Assembly (NCBI RefSeq): GCF_001039355.2
Contig: NW_019775635.1
Location: 422,601 to 486,600 of the forward strand
Reading direction: 5' to 3'
Origin: Lingula anatina
Lineage: Eukaryota > Brachiopoda > Lingulata > Lingulida > Lingulidae
DNA length: 64,000 nt
Part shown: piece after piece, positions 1 to 12,876 of the stretch
Numbering within the stretch: position 1 is the first letter of the stretch
Layout: the number at the start of each line of letters is the position of its first letter
Position numbers and translations under genes: made by a program
The notes under the pieces: model-generated
Seen by the model: the letters and a program-made list of their open reading frames with translations, nothing else
The model's database searches: none
What the model was told of the DNA's origin: nothing

Positions 1-1794
1 CTCTCTGTTTATTTGTAGTTGGCCGGTACAGAGAAAGAAGAGACTTCACAGAAGTCTTTGAATAACTATTGGGTGAGATTTTGGTTCCTCTTTTTTGCCT
101 CTAATCCTTATCTACTCCCACACACTAGCAAACGCACATATTAAAGAATGTGTGTATGTCTACATATATATTTATATATATGAATGTGCAGTTGTAAATA
201 TTTTTATATAGGCATGTAGATCTTTTTTTGCCATTTTTATATTATATATATTGTGATTTTTATGCCATCTGGGATTGAGATATCTGTGTATGCATGAACT
301 TGTCTGTACGTCGTGCATCATTCTAGCCAGTTTTTTTTTTTTTTTTTTTTTTTTTTTGTAATCACATTTCGTGGACCGTGAATGTAGCACGATATACCAT
401 CATGCATCACTCCCCCTCCAGGAAATGCCAGTTGTCATTTGAATCGGTGTTGAATTTTTTGCTTTTGCTTTTCTTTTGGGAACAATTACCTTACTGTCGC
501 GTTGACCTATTTTATCTTGACCTCTCTTTTTTTGTGCATTATTAACAGTGATAGGCTAATTGGTAGTTTTAGTAATTAACACATTGCAGTATTGGTGCAA
601 TATTGTCTACATGCATGTCTCTGAAATTACCAGCTTTGATGCGGGTCTGAATTTTACTCAGTGATCTTATATATTTTTCTTTTATGTCATTTCATTCAGT
701 GCTAAAATGTCTCCTTTTGTCTAATTTTAAATATTTGTTAATCTAGAAACAGGGCAATTCATGTGGTAATTATATATGAATGGAGTAATTGAAAACACTT
801 CAGTTTTAGTCCAATAATCAAGTTTGTAGATGATAAAAAAAAAACATGATTGATTGGTTATAATAGATGAACCCACCTGGACTTTGACCTCCTGGCAATC
901 TTGGCTTCTCTTTCGGAAGCAAAATCGAGAACAACAAAAAAAATGGTTCCTTCAAAATAAAGCAATCTACCGTATTTGTGTGTGGATTATTGTAAAATTA
1001 TGAAGCAATGGGATATATAATCTGATGGGATTCCAGTCTTAATTACTGCATAGTGCATGAAATGGAACTGTCACCAGCACCATGTGATATTGTTGACAGC
1101 ACACATACGTAGTCTGCATGGTTAATTAGACTATTCCTCAGGAAGAGGATATTTGATTGGTTGCATGACATGAGAGCACATACCTGATTGGTCACTTGAT
1201 TTGGAAAAACTCGTTGCAATTGGTTGAGTAGTGGGCAGTTGTCACACGATAAGGCAGATGTTTCTTTGTTGGCTGCATTTTTTTTTTTTTCTTTTTTAAC
1301 GTTGCTTAATGTAAATGGCTGTTTTTTTTTAAGCAAGATCAAAATGAATTTTTTCATTGACTGAAAAAGTCAATTTCTGGAAAGTTGATAGGGGGATTTG
1401 CATTTCTTCTCGTGTAAGATAATTGTGCTGTTGGTGCCAACAGGTTTTGGATAATTTTTGATTCAATCTGTACCTTAAAACATGGAATTTGTCAGTATAT
1501 GTGGTGTAGCTCATACCAAAGTGAGAAAGCAAGGGAAGAAAATCTTGGTATTTGTTGGGAACCTTGTAGAAATTGACTAATTTGCCTCTTTATATATTAT
1601 GCTTATAATTTGGCTGGGGGTGGGGGAAGGTGGCTTATACTCTTGTCTTGTCTCGCTTGCAGTCCATACTGTGTCTGCCTGCATGGGTAGAGGATTTTCA
1701 GAGACCAATTTTTTTTTTTTTTTCAGAAATATTAATTTGTTGATAAAAAATAAAAGTTGATTTTTTAAGTCACTATATTTCTCCTACTAACTTG

Positions 1795-1797
<3 letters not shown>

Positions 1798-1846
<49 letters not shown>
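1798..1846. repeat. (TA)n microsatellite
   Basis: An uninterrupted TA dinucleotide tract of roughly 48 bases, read directly in the sequence. It has no coding context. Confidence 0.95.
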
Positions 1847-1849
<3 letters not shown>

Positions 1850-2186
1850 TTCATTGTTGTTCTTAGTAAAAGGTTTTAGGCATTCATTGTTAATTCCTTC
1901 ATATCTTTTTGAAAACCTAGATGTTCATTAGGGAAATGGTATTCTATTTTCCAAAGTGAAAATTACACTTGTTGCATTCAGATTGTAGTCCAGGGATTTG
2001 TTTATAGAGCAGCAGTTTTTGTGCCAATACAACAATGACTCAATTTTTTTTCAATGGACAAATATTATCATTTAGATACATAATTTTGGATTCTTAAGAA
2101 TTCTATTTCTATGTAGCATTTGTGGTGTTTTTACTTCATAGGATAGAACTCTATGGTAGCCTGCTTTTCAATATTGTAGCTACCAC

Positions 2187-2526
2187 CACTAGTGGGCTTG
2201 ATTTAGTCTTAAAGTGCAATTTAAGAACACAAATAGTCTAACATGATCTTAAAACATGAGTAAGACCATTTCTAGTCTGACAGCCAATTAAGTTGTCTCC
2301 CCTCACACATCCTCCTATTGTGAACAGAGGTGTCCTCTATTGTGAGGGGAGGTATCCCCCATTGTGAGGGGAGGTAACTGCTTGACCACCTAAGTAAATG
2401 TTAGATTATTTTTGATCTTAAAAGCAGATTCAGTCCATTTTAAGACTACTGCTTTAATGATTAAGATCGTGTAAGATCATTTGTGAACTTAAATTGCACT
2501 TTAAGACCAAACCTAGCCCACTAGTG
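2187..2526. mobile_element. MITE with CACTAG... terminal inverted repeats, CACTA-like
   Basis: The ends are an imperfect inverted repeat of about 39 bp. The left end begins CACTAGTGGGCTTGATTTAG and the right end finishes AACCTAGCCCACTAGTG. A CAC trinucleotide flanks both sides (2184-2186 and 2527-2529), so a 3-bp target duplication is plausible. The 340-bp interior has no ORF but contains direct repeats of a 'gtgaggggaggt' motif near 2310-2375. The termini and 3-bp duplication fit non-autonomous CACTA/EnSpm elements. A Harbinger-type origin with shifted ends is possible. Confidence 0.65.
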
Positions 2527-2727
2527 CACTCAATAGGGATCATCATTTTTAGAATTGATGACTTTAAAAGTTACAGTATCTGTAGAATTTTACAGTTTTC
2601 CTCCCATTGAAAAGAGTCATTACTGTAGAAAGTTGGGGTTTTCAGCTTTTAAAGAACATGCTTCATATATGGAACAGGAGCCATTTTGAGTTATGTCCTA
2701 TTTTCATCTTCCATTTTGTTTTCACAG

Positions 2728-5295
2728 GTCAAGATGGATGAACTAGAAGAGCACAAAATTGCCACGTGGAGAGGTAGGTGTCGGCCTTGGTACCCTCTCC
2801 CACCTTACACACCTCACTTCAGGAAACTAGGGCTTGATTGCAGTTCCCCAATACCACCATGTTCTTTACTGGATTTTGTATCCGATTCACAGTTGATTGC
2901 AATGAAATTTGCTTCCTGATGAACACGCACAAACACACACATACACACGCACACACACACATGCACATTCCTGTCTCATTATCAGATAAAGTTGCATTCA
3001 AGTGGCATGAATAGGATCGATATACACATATATTGCAATATTATTTGTATGCCCTTGCAGATGCACTCCAAGACCGGCACAAACCACTGGTGACCATTAC
3101 GCCCGATGAGAGTCTGTTTGACGCCATAAAGGCACTGATCAGCCATCGAGTTCATCGTCTGCCTGTTGTGGAGGCGAATACAGGAAACGCTCTATACATT
3201 CTCACACACAAGAGGATACTACGATTTCTCTCAATTTTTGTAAGTGTTTAAATGGGGTTTTTTTTATCATTTATTTATTTATCTTTTTGTTGACATAACA
3301 AATGAAACCCACTTATATTTTAATATTCCAGTATCAAGAGAAAGTATTTCATCGGTATTTTGTCTCTGAATTAATTGCTATTTAGGTATGATGTTTATGT
3401 CTTAGCATTAAATGTTATTTATGACTGGTTTTGTTGTGGTATTAAATGGAATTTATATCTGATGTTGAAAATTAATGATATTTATGCCCCGTGTTGTAGT
3501 ATTCCGACATTCTTCAACCTGGATGGATGAGGAGGTCACTCGGTGAGCTCAAAATAGGAACCTACGAAAACATAGCAACCGTGAGTACTGTTTTTGGGTT
3601 TGTTATTTAAATCATTATTATATTCTGTGGCACTTAAATTTATCACAGTGACTCAGACCTATAACTGCATCTGTTGGTTATTATTGTTAATGATGGTTTA
3701 AAACTGGCCTCACTAAAATGTGTATCTTCAGTCAGAGGGCATGGTATTGCTAGGCCTTAAGGTTTAATGCTAGGCCTTAATGATATGAGTTTCTTCATTC
3801 CTGCCAAATATTTCAGGCTACTTATGAAACCCCTATCATCAAGGCCTTGAACACGTTCGTGGAGCGGCGGGTCTCGGCGTTGCCTGTGGTAGACAAGGAC
3901 GGCAAAGTGATAGACATATATGCAAAGTTTGATGTCATTGTGAGTAGATCTTCTTTTGAATGATTTTATGTGGTACAGATTAATATTCAATTGGTGTGCC
4001 GCTATCCTTAACTGCCTATTTCACTTGATGCAAGAAATAGACCTGGTTGCATTATTGGGTAATTTCTTTCCTTGTTAATTGAGTATGGTGATGGAAGTTT
4101 TCAAAGGTGTTTCCTGGCATTTGAATTTTATTATTGTCAATAACACATTAGTCCTAAATGAATGAATCTCTTTTGATTTGACCTTCCTTGCTGTATTGAC
4201 TTACTGTTCATGTTGTTGATTGTGCCTGTTTCAGAACCTGGCAGCAGAGAAGTCATATAACAATTTAGAAGTCTCCATAGCAGATGCTTTGAAACATAGA
4301 AAGACGGTAAGAGACTTTATGTCTACTACTGAAACTTAGAAAAAAAAACATTTGCCATTGTAGATTTTTAGCGGGATACTTATGGAATGTGTTCTATAGA
4401 AAAGACAATTGTGGTAAGGAAATAATCATAAATTACAGTAAGGGCATAATGATTAGGCTGAAACATACTGACCTCATTTCTTTGTAAACTCCACTATGAT
4501 TTTAAATAATAATGCCATCTTTATGTAATGCTTATGTTGTAATGCTGGATAACAGCTGTAGATGTAGGTGTTTTATGAACACAAGGGACATGTTGACTAA
4601 GAAAAAGAAAATTGTGTTTTTAGAAAATTATCATATAAAGCACCTTGTGTATGTGTTCGTGCATGCACATTCATACACTTAATCTTACGAAAACCTGTCT
4701 TTCACAGCCTCACAGCCCCAACAACAAGCACGTGTACACGTGTATGCCCAGCGAGAGTCTGACCACGATCATAGAGAGGGTCGTCAAGGCGGAGGTTCAC
4801 CGGCTAATTGTTGTTGATGATGATGAAAAATGTGTAGGTGTTGTGTCGCTGTCAGACATCTTGGATTATCTGGTACTCAGGCCTACGGGTATAGGAAAGT
4901 ATGGTAAGTTTTTTTCAACCGTGATGTGTTATTTTAACACATTGAAATGCATGATTTATATCAGTGTATTTTTTATCTATAAAACCACCATTGTCCTTAT
5001 GAAGAGCCTGCTTAAAGAGGGTACTTCCAAGTTATTTATGTGATCAATTGAAACAAATGATGTGATCATACTTGACAGATGATAACTATATTGCAAGGAT
5101 TTTATTACAATTAACACTAAAAAAAAAAAGAAAAAAAAAAAAACTCCTGAATCTAATCCAGACTCCAATTATTTGTCCATTTCAGCGGAGAAGAACGGCC
5201 TTACCAAGACAGCCCCAAGTGGTAGCAGCGACCAGAGCGCAGACACCAACCTTGACCAACTGCCCAGTGACCCTATGATGACGGCCCAGGCATGA
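2728..5295 (+). CDS. PRKAG-like: AMP-activated protein kinase gamma subunit, C-terminal exons (5' end outside window)
   Basis: This is the regulatory nucleotide-sensing subunit of AMPK. Its four CBS motifs bind AMP, ADP and ATP in the cytosolic or nuclear heterotrimer. I read seven coding exons with consistent phase: 2728-2773, 3061-3239, 3500-3580, 3817-3939, 4235-4306, 4708-4903 and 5186-5295 (stop TGA). The first begins [15 protein letters not shown] and joins to a CBS unit with HRLPVV and [12 protein letters not shown]. The next unit carries [20 protein letters not shown], followed by [15 protein letters not shown]. The last has [14 protein letters not shown] and SLSDIL. The His-Arg pairs, the Lys of THKRIL and the Asp of SLSDIL sit where nucleotide-contact residues lie in known gamma subunits. 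The C-terminal tail after KYAEKNGL is Ser/Asp-rich and not recognisably conserved. The N-terminal part, including most of CBS1, is left of the window. Isoform (gamma 1, 2 or 3) cannot be assigned. Confidence 0.93.
2926..2964. repeat. (CA)n-rich microsatellite
   Basis: An imperfect CA-rich tract in the intron between the first two visible exons of the AMPK gamma gene, read directly. Confidence 0.85.
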
Positions 5296-6011
5296 CGCTG
5301 ACCCCAGGGGGGGTCAGACAGGCCTGGCTGTGAGGGGTTTACAACCATTTAAACCACACACTAACACATACATTTATGTACTAGGGGAGTTGGCGCTGAA
5401 GAGGAAGCGACTTTATGGCAATTTGTGGTGACTGGTGAACACCAGGGGATCGGACGAGAGATTTTAATTTACGCTGGGTGCAAGCGACCCAATTAAACAC
5501 CACACAGACAGTGGGTGATTACATACCAGATGAGACGAGGATGAATGCTCTTGATCTGCAAATGAATGTTTTCTGGCATCTGAAATTGAACAATTTAGTC
5601 CGTGAAACATCCCAGTGCACACACTACCTGCAAAATATGACAGGGTTTAATGACATTCTGCAGGATAGCTAGTGATGGTAGAGACCACGTTTCATTTTAC
5701 ATAACCAAACACTGTGTTATAGAATGAATTGGAGGAGATGAGGAATGTACGGAATGACAGGAGGTCATACGTAAAAAAAGCACCTTCATTGGCACAGCTT
5801 ACCAGATGGAAGATTTAAGCGTGCCTATATTCAGGATTCAGAAGGAAAGACAAATGGGTTGTGACAGTTTAATTAACGCAGTGAGTTTGGTGGAAATAAA
5901 GCATGGCATATGGTCTCCAAATAGGAAACATTTAGGAAGGCATCTGCACACCGTGGAAAGTTGTGTCAGTAAAATTGGAATACTGTCTGCCAGTAAAATT
6001 CTTCAATAAAA
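5296..6011 (+). other. Probable 3' UTR of the AMPK gamma gene
   Basis: The sequence follows the TGA at 5293-5295 and has no credible ORF. Two canonical AATAAA hexamers occur on the coding strand, one inside 'ggaaataaagcatgg' near 5893 and one inside 'cttcaataaaacatt' near 6004. Either could define the mRNA end. The choice is inference. Confidence 0.45.
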
Positions 6012-8197
6012 CATTGGAAGGACACTTGTGAATCAATGTCAAACTGATAATGCTGTGGCAGGCAAAATTTTTAAGTGGTCCGCCATTGGATTTAAATAAT
6101 TGATAACATGGGCAGTTTGTAGTTTTTGAAATAGACGTTTCTATGAATGTGATTGGAATTGGTGAAATGCAGGTCCAAGTGTGGCCTGTTATCAGGTCTG
6201 AACACTCGGCATGGAAGTTTGTCACCTGCAAGCGAGATGCACGAAAATTCTTACCATGTTTGTGCAGTTTGGTTGGTATACAAAGCTGGCCTGCAACAAT
6301 GCACCTTAGTGGAAGGTGTTGCCATGACAACAGCAACCACGGTAACAGTAAAATCCTCAGTAACAGTAAAATCCTGTAGTTCCTGTTGACAGGAGGTGCT
6401 CACTTTAAACAAGGTCTGTTTACCTGTTTGGAGACAGTAAATGACTGTGTTAATAGTGATAATTAATAGACAAAATGAATGAAAAAAAAAACATGGGATA
6501 GAAAAATGATGGGTGTGGTTTCAGCTTCCTAAACATGACTTTGTCAGCTGAACATGCCACATATACGAACATTTTCAAACCAGTCTCTGAAATGGGGCCT
6601 TTGACATTGATATTACCGTAGCAATCATTAGCATGATAATGGTTATAGAATCAATGGAAAGACATAGCTGTTGCCATGGGAATTGTTTCCGAGGGCACTG
6701 CAACCAAGGCAACAGAAGTGCCACACCATTCTGAGATCAGGGATAAGAACTGTTCTGACTATTGGCAGTTTTCCGCACTTTGGGAGCCCAAAATATCAAT
6801 GACCTAAGTGGGGCCCCTGGACCCCTGGCCATATTTTTCCCCTGTTAAATGTGAGAAGCATGGATGTCTCATGCACTTATAAATGGAGAAGTATTTTCAT
6901 TCGTGTTGCCATAGAATGGCATAATAAAATGTAAAAAAAATATATACATATATAATCACAACCAGTAGAGATACCATTTCTTTCATTGATAATTCTGTGT
7001 ACACAGCAGCTTCGTTGCCAGCAGCTACCACCACTGATTGGACTGCAGTTGGATCTGTACAAAGCAAGAGGCCTGTCTTGCAAGTCAGTGTCATCTGGAG
7101 GTTATTTGGACTGTTCTGTTCCATGCCTAGTTGATCTGCCAAACTCATCATGCCTTGCTGTTCACCCATGGATTGTTTTTTTCACAGCTGTATGCACTTT
7201 TGAGCTCGAAAAATGATGTAAAAAAGGACATATTGACAAACTTGATTCTCCTGAAAGAGGGAAAAGATCAGATAATCTTTTGCCATACCTGAGCAGGATT
7301 TATGCACTGATGGATAATTTAGATATTTTACAAAAGGGCTCAGTTTCATCCGCAAGATAATAGTGTCCAATGGGGAGTGTTATCCTTAGGAGGAGGGTGC
7401 TATTCAGTGTTGATGAAACTGGGCCCTGATATTTTAAATAGTAAAATTGTACCAGTTTGGAAAAAAAAACTTAAAGAATAACAGAAAGTTGAAACTCAGA
7501 CATAGATCTCACTGTTCAGGAGGTAGGGGACTAATCTGCCCAAAGACTCCAGTTAGTTTGATTGTATTCTAGATTATTCCCGTTTACATAAAATGCGGTC
7601 TTTTACAGACGTTTCCAAGTGTCATTCAGTTAACATGTAACAATGTGTTGATTTTGACCTACAAAGGGAAAAAATGTCCCGCGTTTTAAATGGAGGATGT
7701 GAAGACGGACAATGTTTAGTTATGTGTTGCGAGAACGAGGGCTCGGGCTTAAGATTTTCTGGAACTGACACGTGTTGAAAGGGAAAGCTGTTCTGCACGA
7801 TAAAATAATATTTGGCAAGTACCAGGACAGGTTCTAGAAAAGGATGCATGTGGCGTGCATTAGATGACTTTGATCACCAGAGTTCTGCCACTAGTTATCT
7901 TGTCCTCCCCCCACCCCTTCACACCCCCAATTCCCACTCCCCAAATCCCCAGTGGAGTAAATCTGTTGCCTATATGTTGCTGGGTTAGACATAATTTGAT
8001 TGTGTAACACCCTAAGTGTGTTCATGCTTGTGGGGGTTGGTGGCTACTGCAAAGCAGTCGTATACATATATATAAATATATAAATAACATACCAGAAATG
8101 AAGCTGTACATAATATAAATATATACATATAAATATTGAAGTGCTCTCCTGGGTGAAGGGGTTGCATTTAAGGAGTTAAGAAAAAAATCCATAAAAA

Positions 8198-8233
<36 letters not shown>

Positions 8234-10124
8234 CAGTGAAAAGTACTAAGGTCAAGATTATTTCATGTACAAGTAGCTTCAATGACAAAATGCATGTAGG
8301 TTTTTGTGATTTGAGTTTAATGTTAATTACAATTTGTGTGTTTAAACAGACCAATTGAGCTTTCATTCGTTTATTTTTTGCAACTATTTTTTTCAATGAA
8401 AAGCGCTGCTGATGATGTCTTCAAATCTAAGTCACCAGCGTTTACCAGTAGAGTAGTAGATGGCTCGAAGAGTGATAGGTGATTTTTTAAGTGAAGCACA
8501 AACTGTGTAATTTGTCTTTGAAAGCTGTGATTTCCTTTCTCTGCCAGTAGCATAATATCCACGACGCTTCGACTCTGTGAAAGTGGGGATTCAATGCCTT
8601 GGTCGACAGCTTGCAGTCAAGGGGTTTTGGCAGCTGCTCTGGTTTGAGTCGGGAGTTTGCTTTACCTTGTTGTGCAAGGCATGGTGTTCAAGTCGTTTTT
8701 TAGAATACAGGGGTGTGATTTTTAACCCGACGTTTCCCCTGAATTTTCCACCTTCCTCCTTGCACGAAGTCGTTGAAGAGGTTGTCGACTGAATTTTGTT
8801 CTATATGTTGAAAAACGTGAAGTGTCGTGGGGTAGGCAGAGTTTTTCCCTCTAGCTGAAGTCTTTGCTACTCCATCTCTGTATCTGGCGGTATTAGGCAT
8901 GTTATCGTCATGGCTTTTGACGCCCCAATTACACATAGTGAGTAGAAGCACGTGGGGGATCGATTTGACTTAGCTTTTAGTGCTGTTGACGTCATGTCCC
9001 ACGTGACTGTTGACTTAGTTATATTTGACCAATCGGATCTGTTGATTCATCTCGGGCAAACCTTCAAAACCTACCCTCGGGAATTAATATTGCTTCCACA
9101 AGCTACAGTAGACGTAGAGGAAGTCCGTTTTATGTGCCTACGAAAATAAGGAATATATATTACAGGAAAAGACACCTTTTATTATTAATTTTTTTTTTTT
9201 TTTTTTTGGGGGGGGGGGGAGGCGCAGAGCATAATGTTTGATTAAGAGGAGGTATGAGATATTAGTAGAAATCATTACGTGTTGACAAATTGGTTGTTTC
9301 ATCCCCCACCCCACAGACTGAATGCATGGTCAAGTTTATAAAATGACTTGGACAGTTATATATCTGAATTGTTTTGAGAAATATGTACGATGAATGAAAA
9401 ATTGTCGATTTGACATAACTGCCATGGCGTCCCGAGCGTCAGATGGTCGAGGACGAGCTTGGTCACTGTGCCAGCCTCTGAATTGCGCTGAACGTGTTGA
9501 TTTATTCAAGTGCTCGACATCCTCCTTAGTGCCTCTTCCATTCCTTCATTTGCCATATATACACGTTATTTCAAATGCACTAAACTGAACAGCAGTTAAT
9601 TTGTGATTTGACTTTGTATGTATTGATTCAGTGTCAAAATCATTGGTTGTTAATATTAGCGAAGTGAGAACATGCAGTTCGATTGAATTTAATGCGACTC
9701 GGCGAGTATGATGTCTATGTATTGGTGTTCATTGAATTGAATTCAAACAATGGCCTTATTACGTCATATACCTTGAAGATATCACCTGACATGGTAGGGC
9801 CAACGTTATTCCCACACCCCTGCCTAAGCCCGAAACGCGTTCAATGAGTTATAAAAAAAGTGGACTCCCGTGTCACCGAATAAAAGATTTATGGTCGTGT
9901 GGAGTCCCGATGTGAGACGTTAAAAGGGTGGCGCTATACACTAGGTGGGTGTGGAATTGGGAGTTGTGAATTGCTAACATGCTATAGCTATACATATTGT
10001 ACAAAATGACGACTTCTATTACAACAAGTATGATGAAAAAAATAAAAGTTGTGGTAAACAACTTATTCCAATTGTGTTGTCTTCATTTAATGAAAAAGTT
10101 GGTACAGCGTACTTAAAAAAAAAT
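6012..10124. other. Intergenic, no gene recognised
   Basis: I found no ORF with recognisable homology and no exon pair with matching splice phases. The stretch contains a short foldback MITE (7336-7426), a long poly-T (about 8201-8233), a poly-T/poly-G run (about 9189-9219) and otherwise AT-rich unique sequence. It ends at the single-N join at 10125. Confidence 0.6.
7336..7426. mobile_element. Short foldback MITE, Harbinger-like ends
   Basis: GGGCTCAGTTTCATC at 7336-7350 is inverted as GATGAAACTGGGCCC at 7412-7426, with one mismatch. The interior is about 60 bp and contains TTATCC/GGATAA-type words. The termini resemble those of the larger Harbinger-type element at 29637-30589. Target-site duplication is not clear. 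Confidence 0.6.
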
Positions 10125-10125
10125 N
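10125..10125. other. Single N, contig join
   Basis: One ambiguous base separates truncated retrotransposon gag sequence (right) from unrelated AT-rich sequence (left). The open reading frame that runs through it towards about 10019 is probably fortuitous. Confidence 0.7.
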
Positions 10126-11146
10126 ATGAAGTGTTGAGTTGGTAACATTCCGCCTTTACATGGCCTACTTTACCACCATAAAAACATTTTATCAGTCCGT
10201 CCGCCGTCCACCCCTTACTGTCCTTCGACGATTGTGTCGATTTGCGTGGGTGCTGTCTTGTGTTGGATGACGTCATCGGTGGCTCGCGTTGAGCTGCGCT
10301 TTTCAACGCGGATAAGATCGACTCTTTTAGTTCTGTAGCCCATCGTGGTACTTGATCCACAGGTTGTGTCGCCCCGATTTCCATTGGCTCCTCTATGCGG
10401 CGTTGAGTGTTGCTATTACGGTCTCCGTAGACGGTCTGGAATAGGAGATCACCCACCTCTTCATTGTCCACGTATCTCATAGCTTCTTGCAACGTCGACG
10501 GTCGTCCCTTCCGTATCATGTCTCTAGCGAGGCGAATCTCATGCAGGCCCCGCGTATAAGCCTTAATTAACAGGCGTTCCGCTTCCTCGGATCGGGGAAG
10601 TGGGTATGCTTTACGCGCCACGTCTCTAAAGCGACGATTATAGGACGCCGTGTTCTCAAATTGGGATTGTTTTATTCGTTCCAATTCGGCTCGAATACAA
10701 CTAGTTTCATCGGCGGAAAGAAAGACCCGTCGAATATGGTTTCTTAGCACTGTCCAGTCCGTTCCAAAATACTCTGGCTGTTGATTTAAGAAATAATCTA
10801 TCTCACCTGCCATTGACCCTTGTGCCGTCTGCAGTGCCAGTTTGATTGTGGCGTGTTCAATTTCCTCCGTCCGGGGAATTGTTCGTTCAATTTGGTCAAT
10901 CCAGTCTCTTGTGTCGTCTGGAATGGACCCATCACAGGGTTTAATCGCCCGGCACAGGACATCCAATTTTGTCTGGTGCTCACCCTCTATTTTCATGCGT
11001 TCTATTCTCGCATTTCGAGCGTCCTCCGCTCGCCATCGCTCTTGCATCAAATTTCTCCATTGTCCATCCTCTTGGTGCGCCTGCACCGTTGTTTTTGCTA
11101 AAGCTGCAACTCCGGCGGACAGTTGCTGAAGAGAATCTGGATTCAT
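10126..11146 (-). CDS. Gag-like protein of an LTR retrotransposon (Ty3/Gypsy-like), 3'-truncated
   Basis: A structural Gag-type protein starts at Met 11146 and runs about 340 residues before the single-N join. It has a charged N-terminus rich in Arg/Glu (about residues 20-60). A helical capsid-like region follows (about 70-230), with W-x-D-Q-I-E and L-x-R-Y-x-R-F-like patterns such as YNRRFRDVARKAYP. A basic Ser/Thr-rich linker then leads to a single CCHC-type zinc knuckle reading CFYGGKVGHVKAEC. The second Cys of the knuckle is Gly, so the copy is probably not functional. Protease, reverse transcriptase and integrase are absent because the element stops at the join. Upstream context (leader and a TG...CA-bounded 5' LTR) supports the call. 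Superfamily is inference from knuckle type and layout. Confidence 0.75.
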
Positions 11147-11191
11147 TTTGTTAGATCGCTAAAAATTAAGTCCTGAAAAGAGCTCGCCAAT

Positions 11192-11755
11192 TGTTAAGTC
11201 TCAATCTTCGTCGGTTAGACTTTACGAGAAAATAATGTCACGTTAGATAACGCGCCGGTTCTTGGGCCTTAGTGTTGTGCGCCCAGCTGATCCAGTAAAA
11301 CGAACAAGATTCTCATTTGATGCAAGTGGAAATTTAATACTGTCTTTTGGAAAATATACAGAGGTTTCTTCTACATAGTAACTGTCAGTCCAAAATGTAT
11401 AATGATATCGCCAGAGCCAAAATACGATATGATTTCACCTTAAAACAGGGCAGCCTTTATAGATCATTCAGGAATTTTAATAACCAGGAAGAAATAACAC
11501 TTGACTGAGCGCAGTCCTTTTGTCTCAGGCTTTGCCCCAACTCAGTCACCGTGTTTCCTGGATCACCATTATCCGCCCTAGCCTTCAAAGGCATTTCTAA
11601 ATTTTATCTCGTGCCATGTGCCCCGGTCACGATCATTCCCGAATGTCTATTGACTGCCCCCTGCTAAGCTTATCTTAGGATATGAATATTATTTTAATTA
11701 ATTATTTATATCAATCATAAAATACCCAAAGTGGTATTTTACAGGCTGTCATACA
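11192..11755 (-). repeat. Putative 5' LTR of the truncated retrotransposon
   Basis: On the minus strand a block begins TGTATGACAGCC (from 11755) and ends GACTTAACA (at 11192). It is followed immediately by ATTGGCGAGCTC, which looks like the spacer/primer-binding site found after a 5' LTR, and gag starts about 45 bp further on. The TG...CA ends and position support an LTR of about 560 bp. No second LTR is in the window, so the boundaries cannot be confirmed by pairing. Confidence 0.5.
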
Positions 11756-11887
11756 CGCCTCAGAAAATAACTTTTTGGTTGTGAAATTAACTTCGACATT
11801 ACGTTACCATTAGTATCTTTTTATCATCCTTGCTACATCCGTACACAATTTTAACACTTGGTGACTTAAAAAAAAGCAAACTTGCGA

Positions 11888-11956
<69 letters not shown>

Positions 11957-12429
11957 TTTTCCTCCTTAGATTGTACTATTAACTTGCAACTAATTATGGC
12001 GTAACCAATTACCTCTACAACAACCACCCTTTCTTCAATTGCAAGTAAATGCGATCTCGAAATTAAACTTGACAACGCAGTACAGTATGTAGAAATTGAA
12101 GGTACACTTCATGGGTTTAACCCCCCACAATCTACCCATCCCCAAATGCTTACTTATGCCATTCACGGCCTTTTTAGTGGGTAAACCCCATGGAGTTGCC
12201 GTTTAATTATAACCCGCCTGTTTTTCTCAGTATTATCTCAAAGGGTTGTATAGTACATAAAGGAAGCCAAAAATACCTGTTCAAATAACACCTTTCGGGA
12301 AATATGAAATGTCATCCTTTGGTATTTCTTTATGTTATTTGAGTCTATATGGGCGGGTTTAGTGGCAAAGATTTGACATTTCAACTCGCTTTAAAATGCA
12401 CCTTTAAAAACAACATATAATCTGATGAA
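11756..12429. other. Intergenic with (TA)n microsatellite
   Basis: AT-rich unique sequence with a TA tract of about 64 bases at 11890-11953. No coding exon is recognised. Confidence 0.6.
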
Positions 12430-12876
12430 CTCACGAAGCATCGCATGCAATGTTTTTTTTTTTTTTTTTTTTTTGCAAGAATGCTTCATTAGAAGTGAAC
12501 TGCAGCGGAAAGCAGTAATGTGTACAGTTACAAGGTTCAGTGGCTCTCCTACTGTTACAACATGTACACTAGTGAATACTGACGCAATTGACACCACGCT
12601 GTTCGCTTATTGTAGAAAGTTTCGCTTTGCGAAAAGTTAATTTTGTATTTTAGTTTAACTGTACCCTCTCACGTTAAACTACACCATGTGCACTAATGTC
12701 ACTTGATCAAAGATTTTAGCGGCAGAACAAAAATGCCTTAATTTCCTCTCTAACATTGCTCTCCTATCTAACTGGTTCAAAGCCTGTGACAAATGCTTTT
12801 TTGTTTTTTTTTTTTTCTTCCAGTTTTAACTTAACACTTGAAAAAGAAAACACGTTAAACGCAGTATTTGGTGTGT

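Larger units (their letters stand above)
1..2727. other. Non-coding DNA, probably intron of the AMPK gamma gene
   Basis: I see no supportable coding exon here. The acceptor at 2727 needs an upstream exon that is not in the window, so this stretch is most simply an intron of the kinase-gamma gene. It holds a poly-T run (about 331-357), a long TA microsatellite (about 1798-1846) and a MITE (2187-2526), which is listed separately. Confidence 0.5.

Noticed and set aside
6143..6389. Overlapping 78-codon ORFs 3' of the AMPK gamma gene
   Set aside because: Two different frames overlap with no motif, and they fall just beyond the likely 3' UTR.
10019..10124. Extension of the gag frame to the left of the single N
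   Set aside because: Sequence on that side of the join is unrelated AT-rich DNA; the extra residues resemble nothing after a zinc knuckle.
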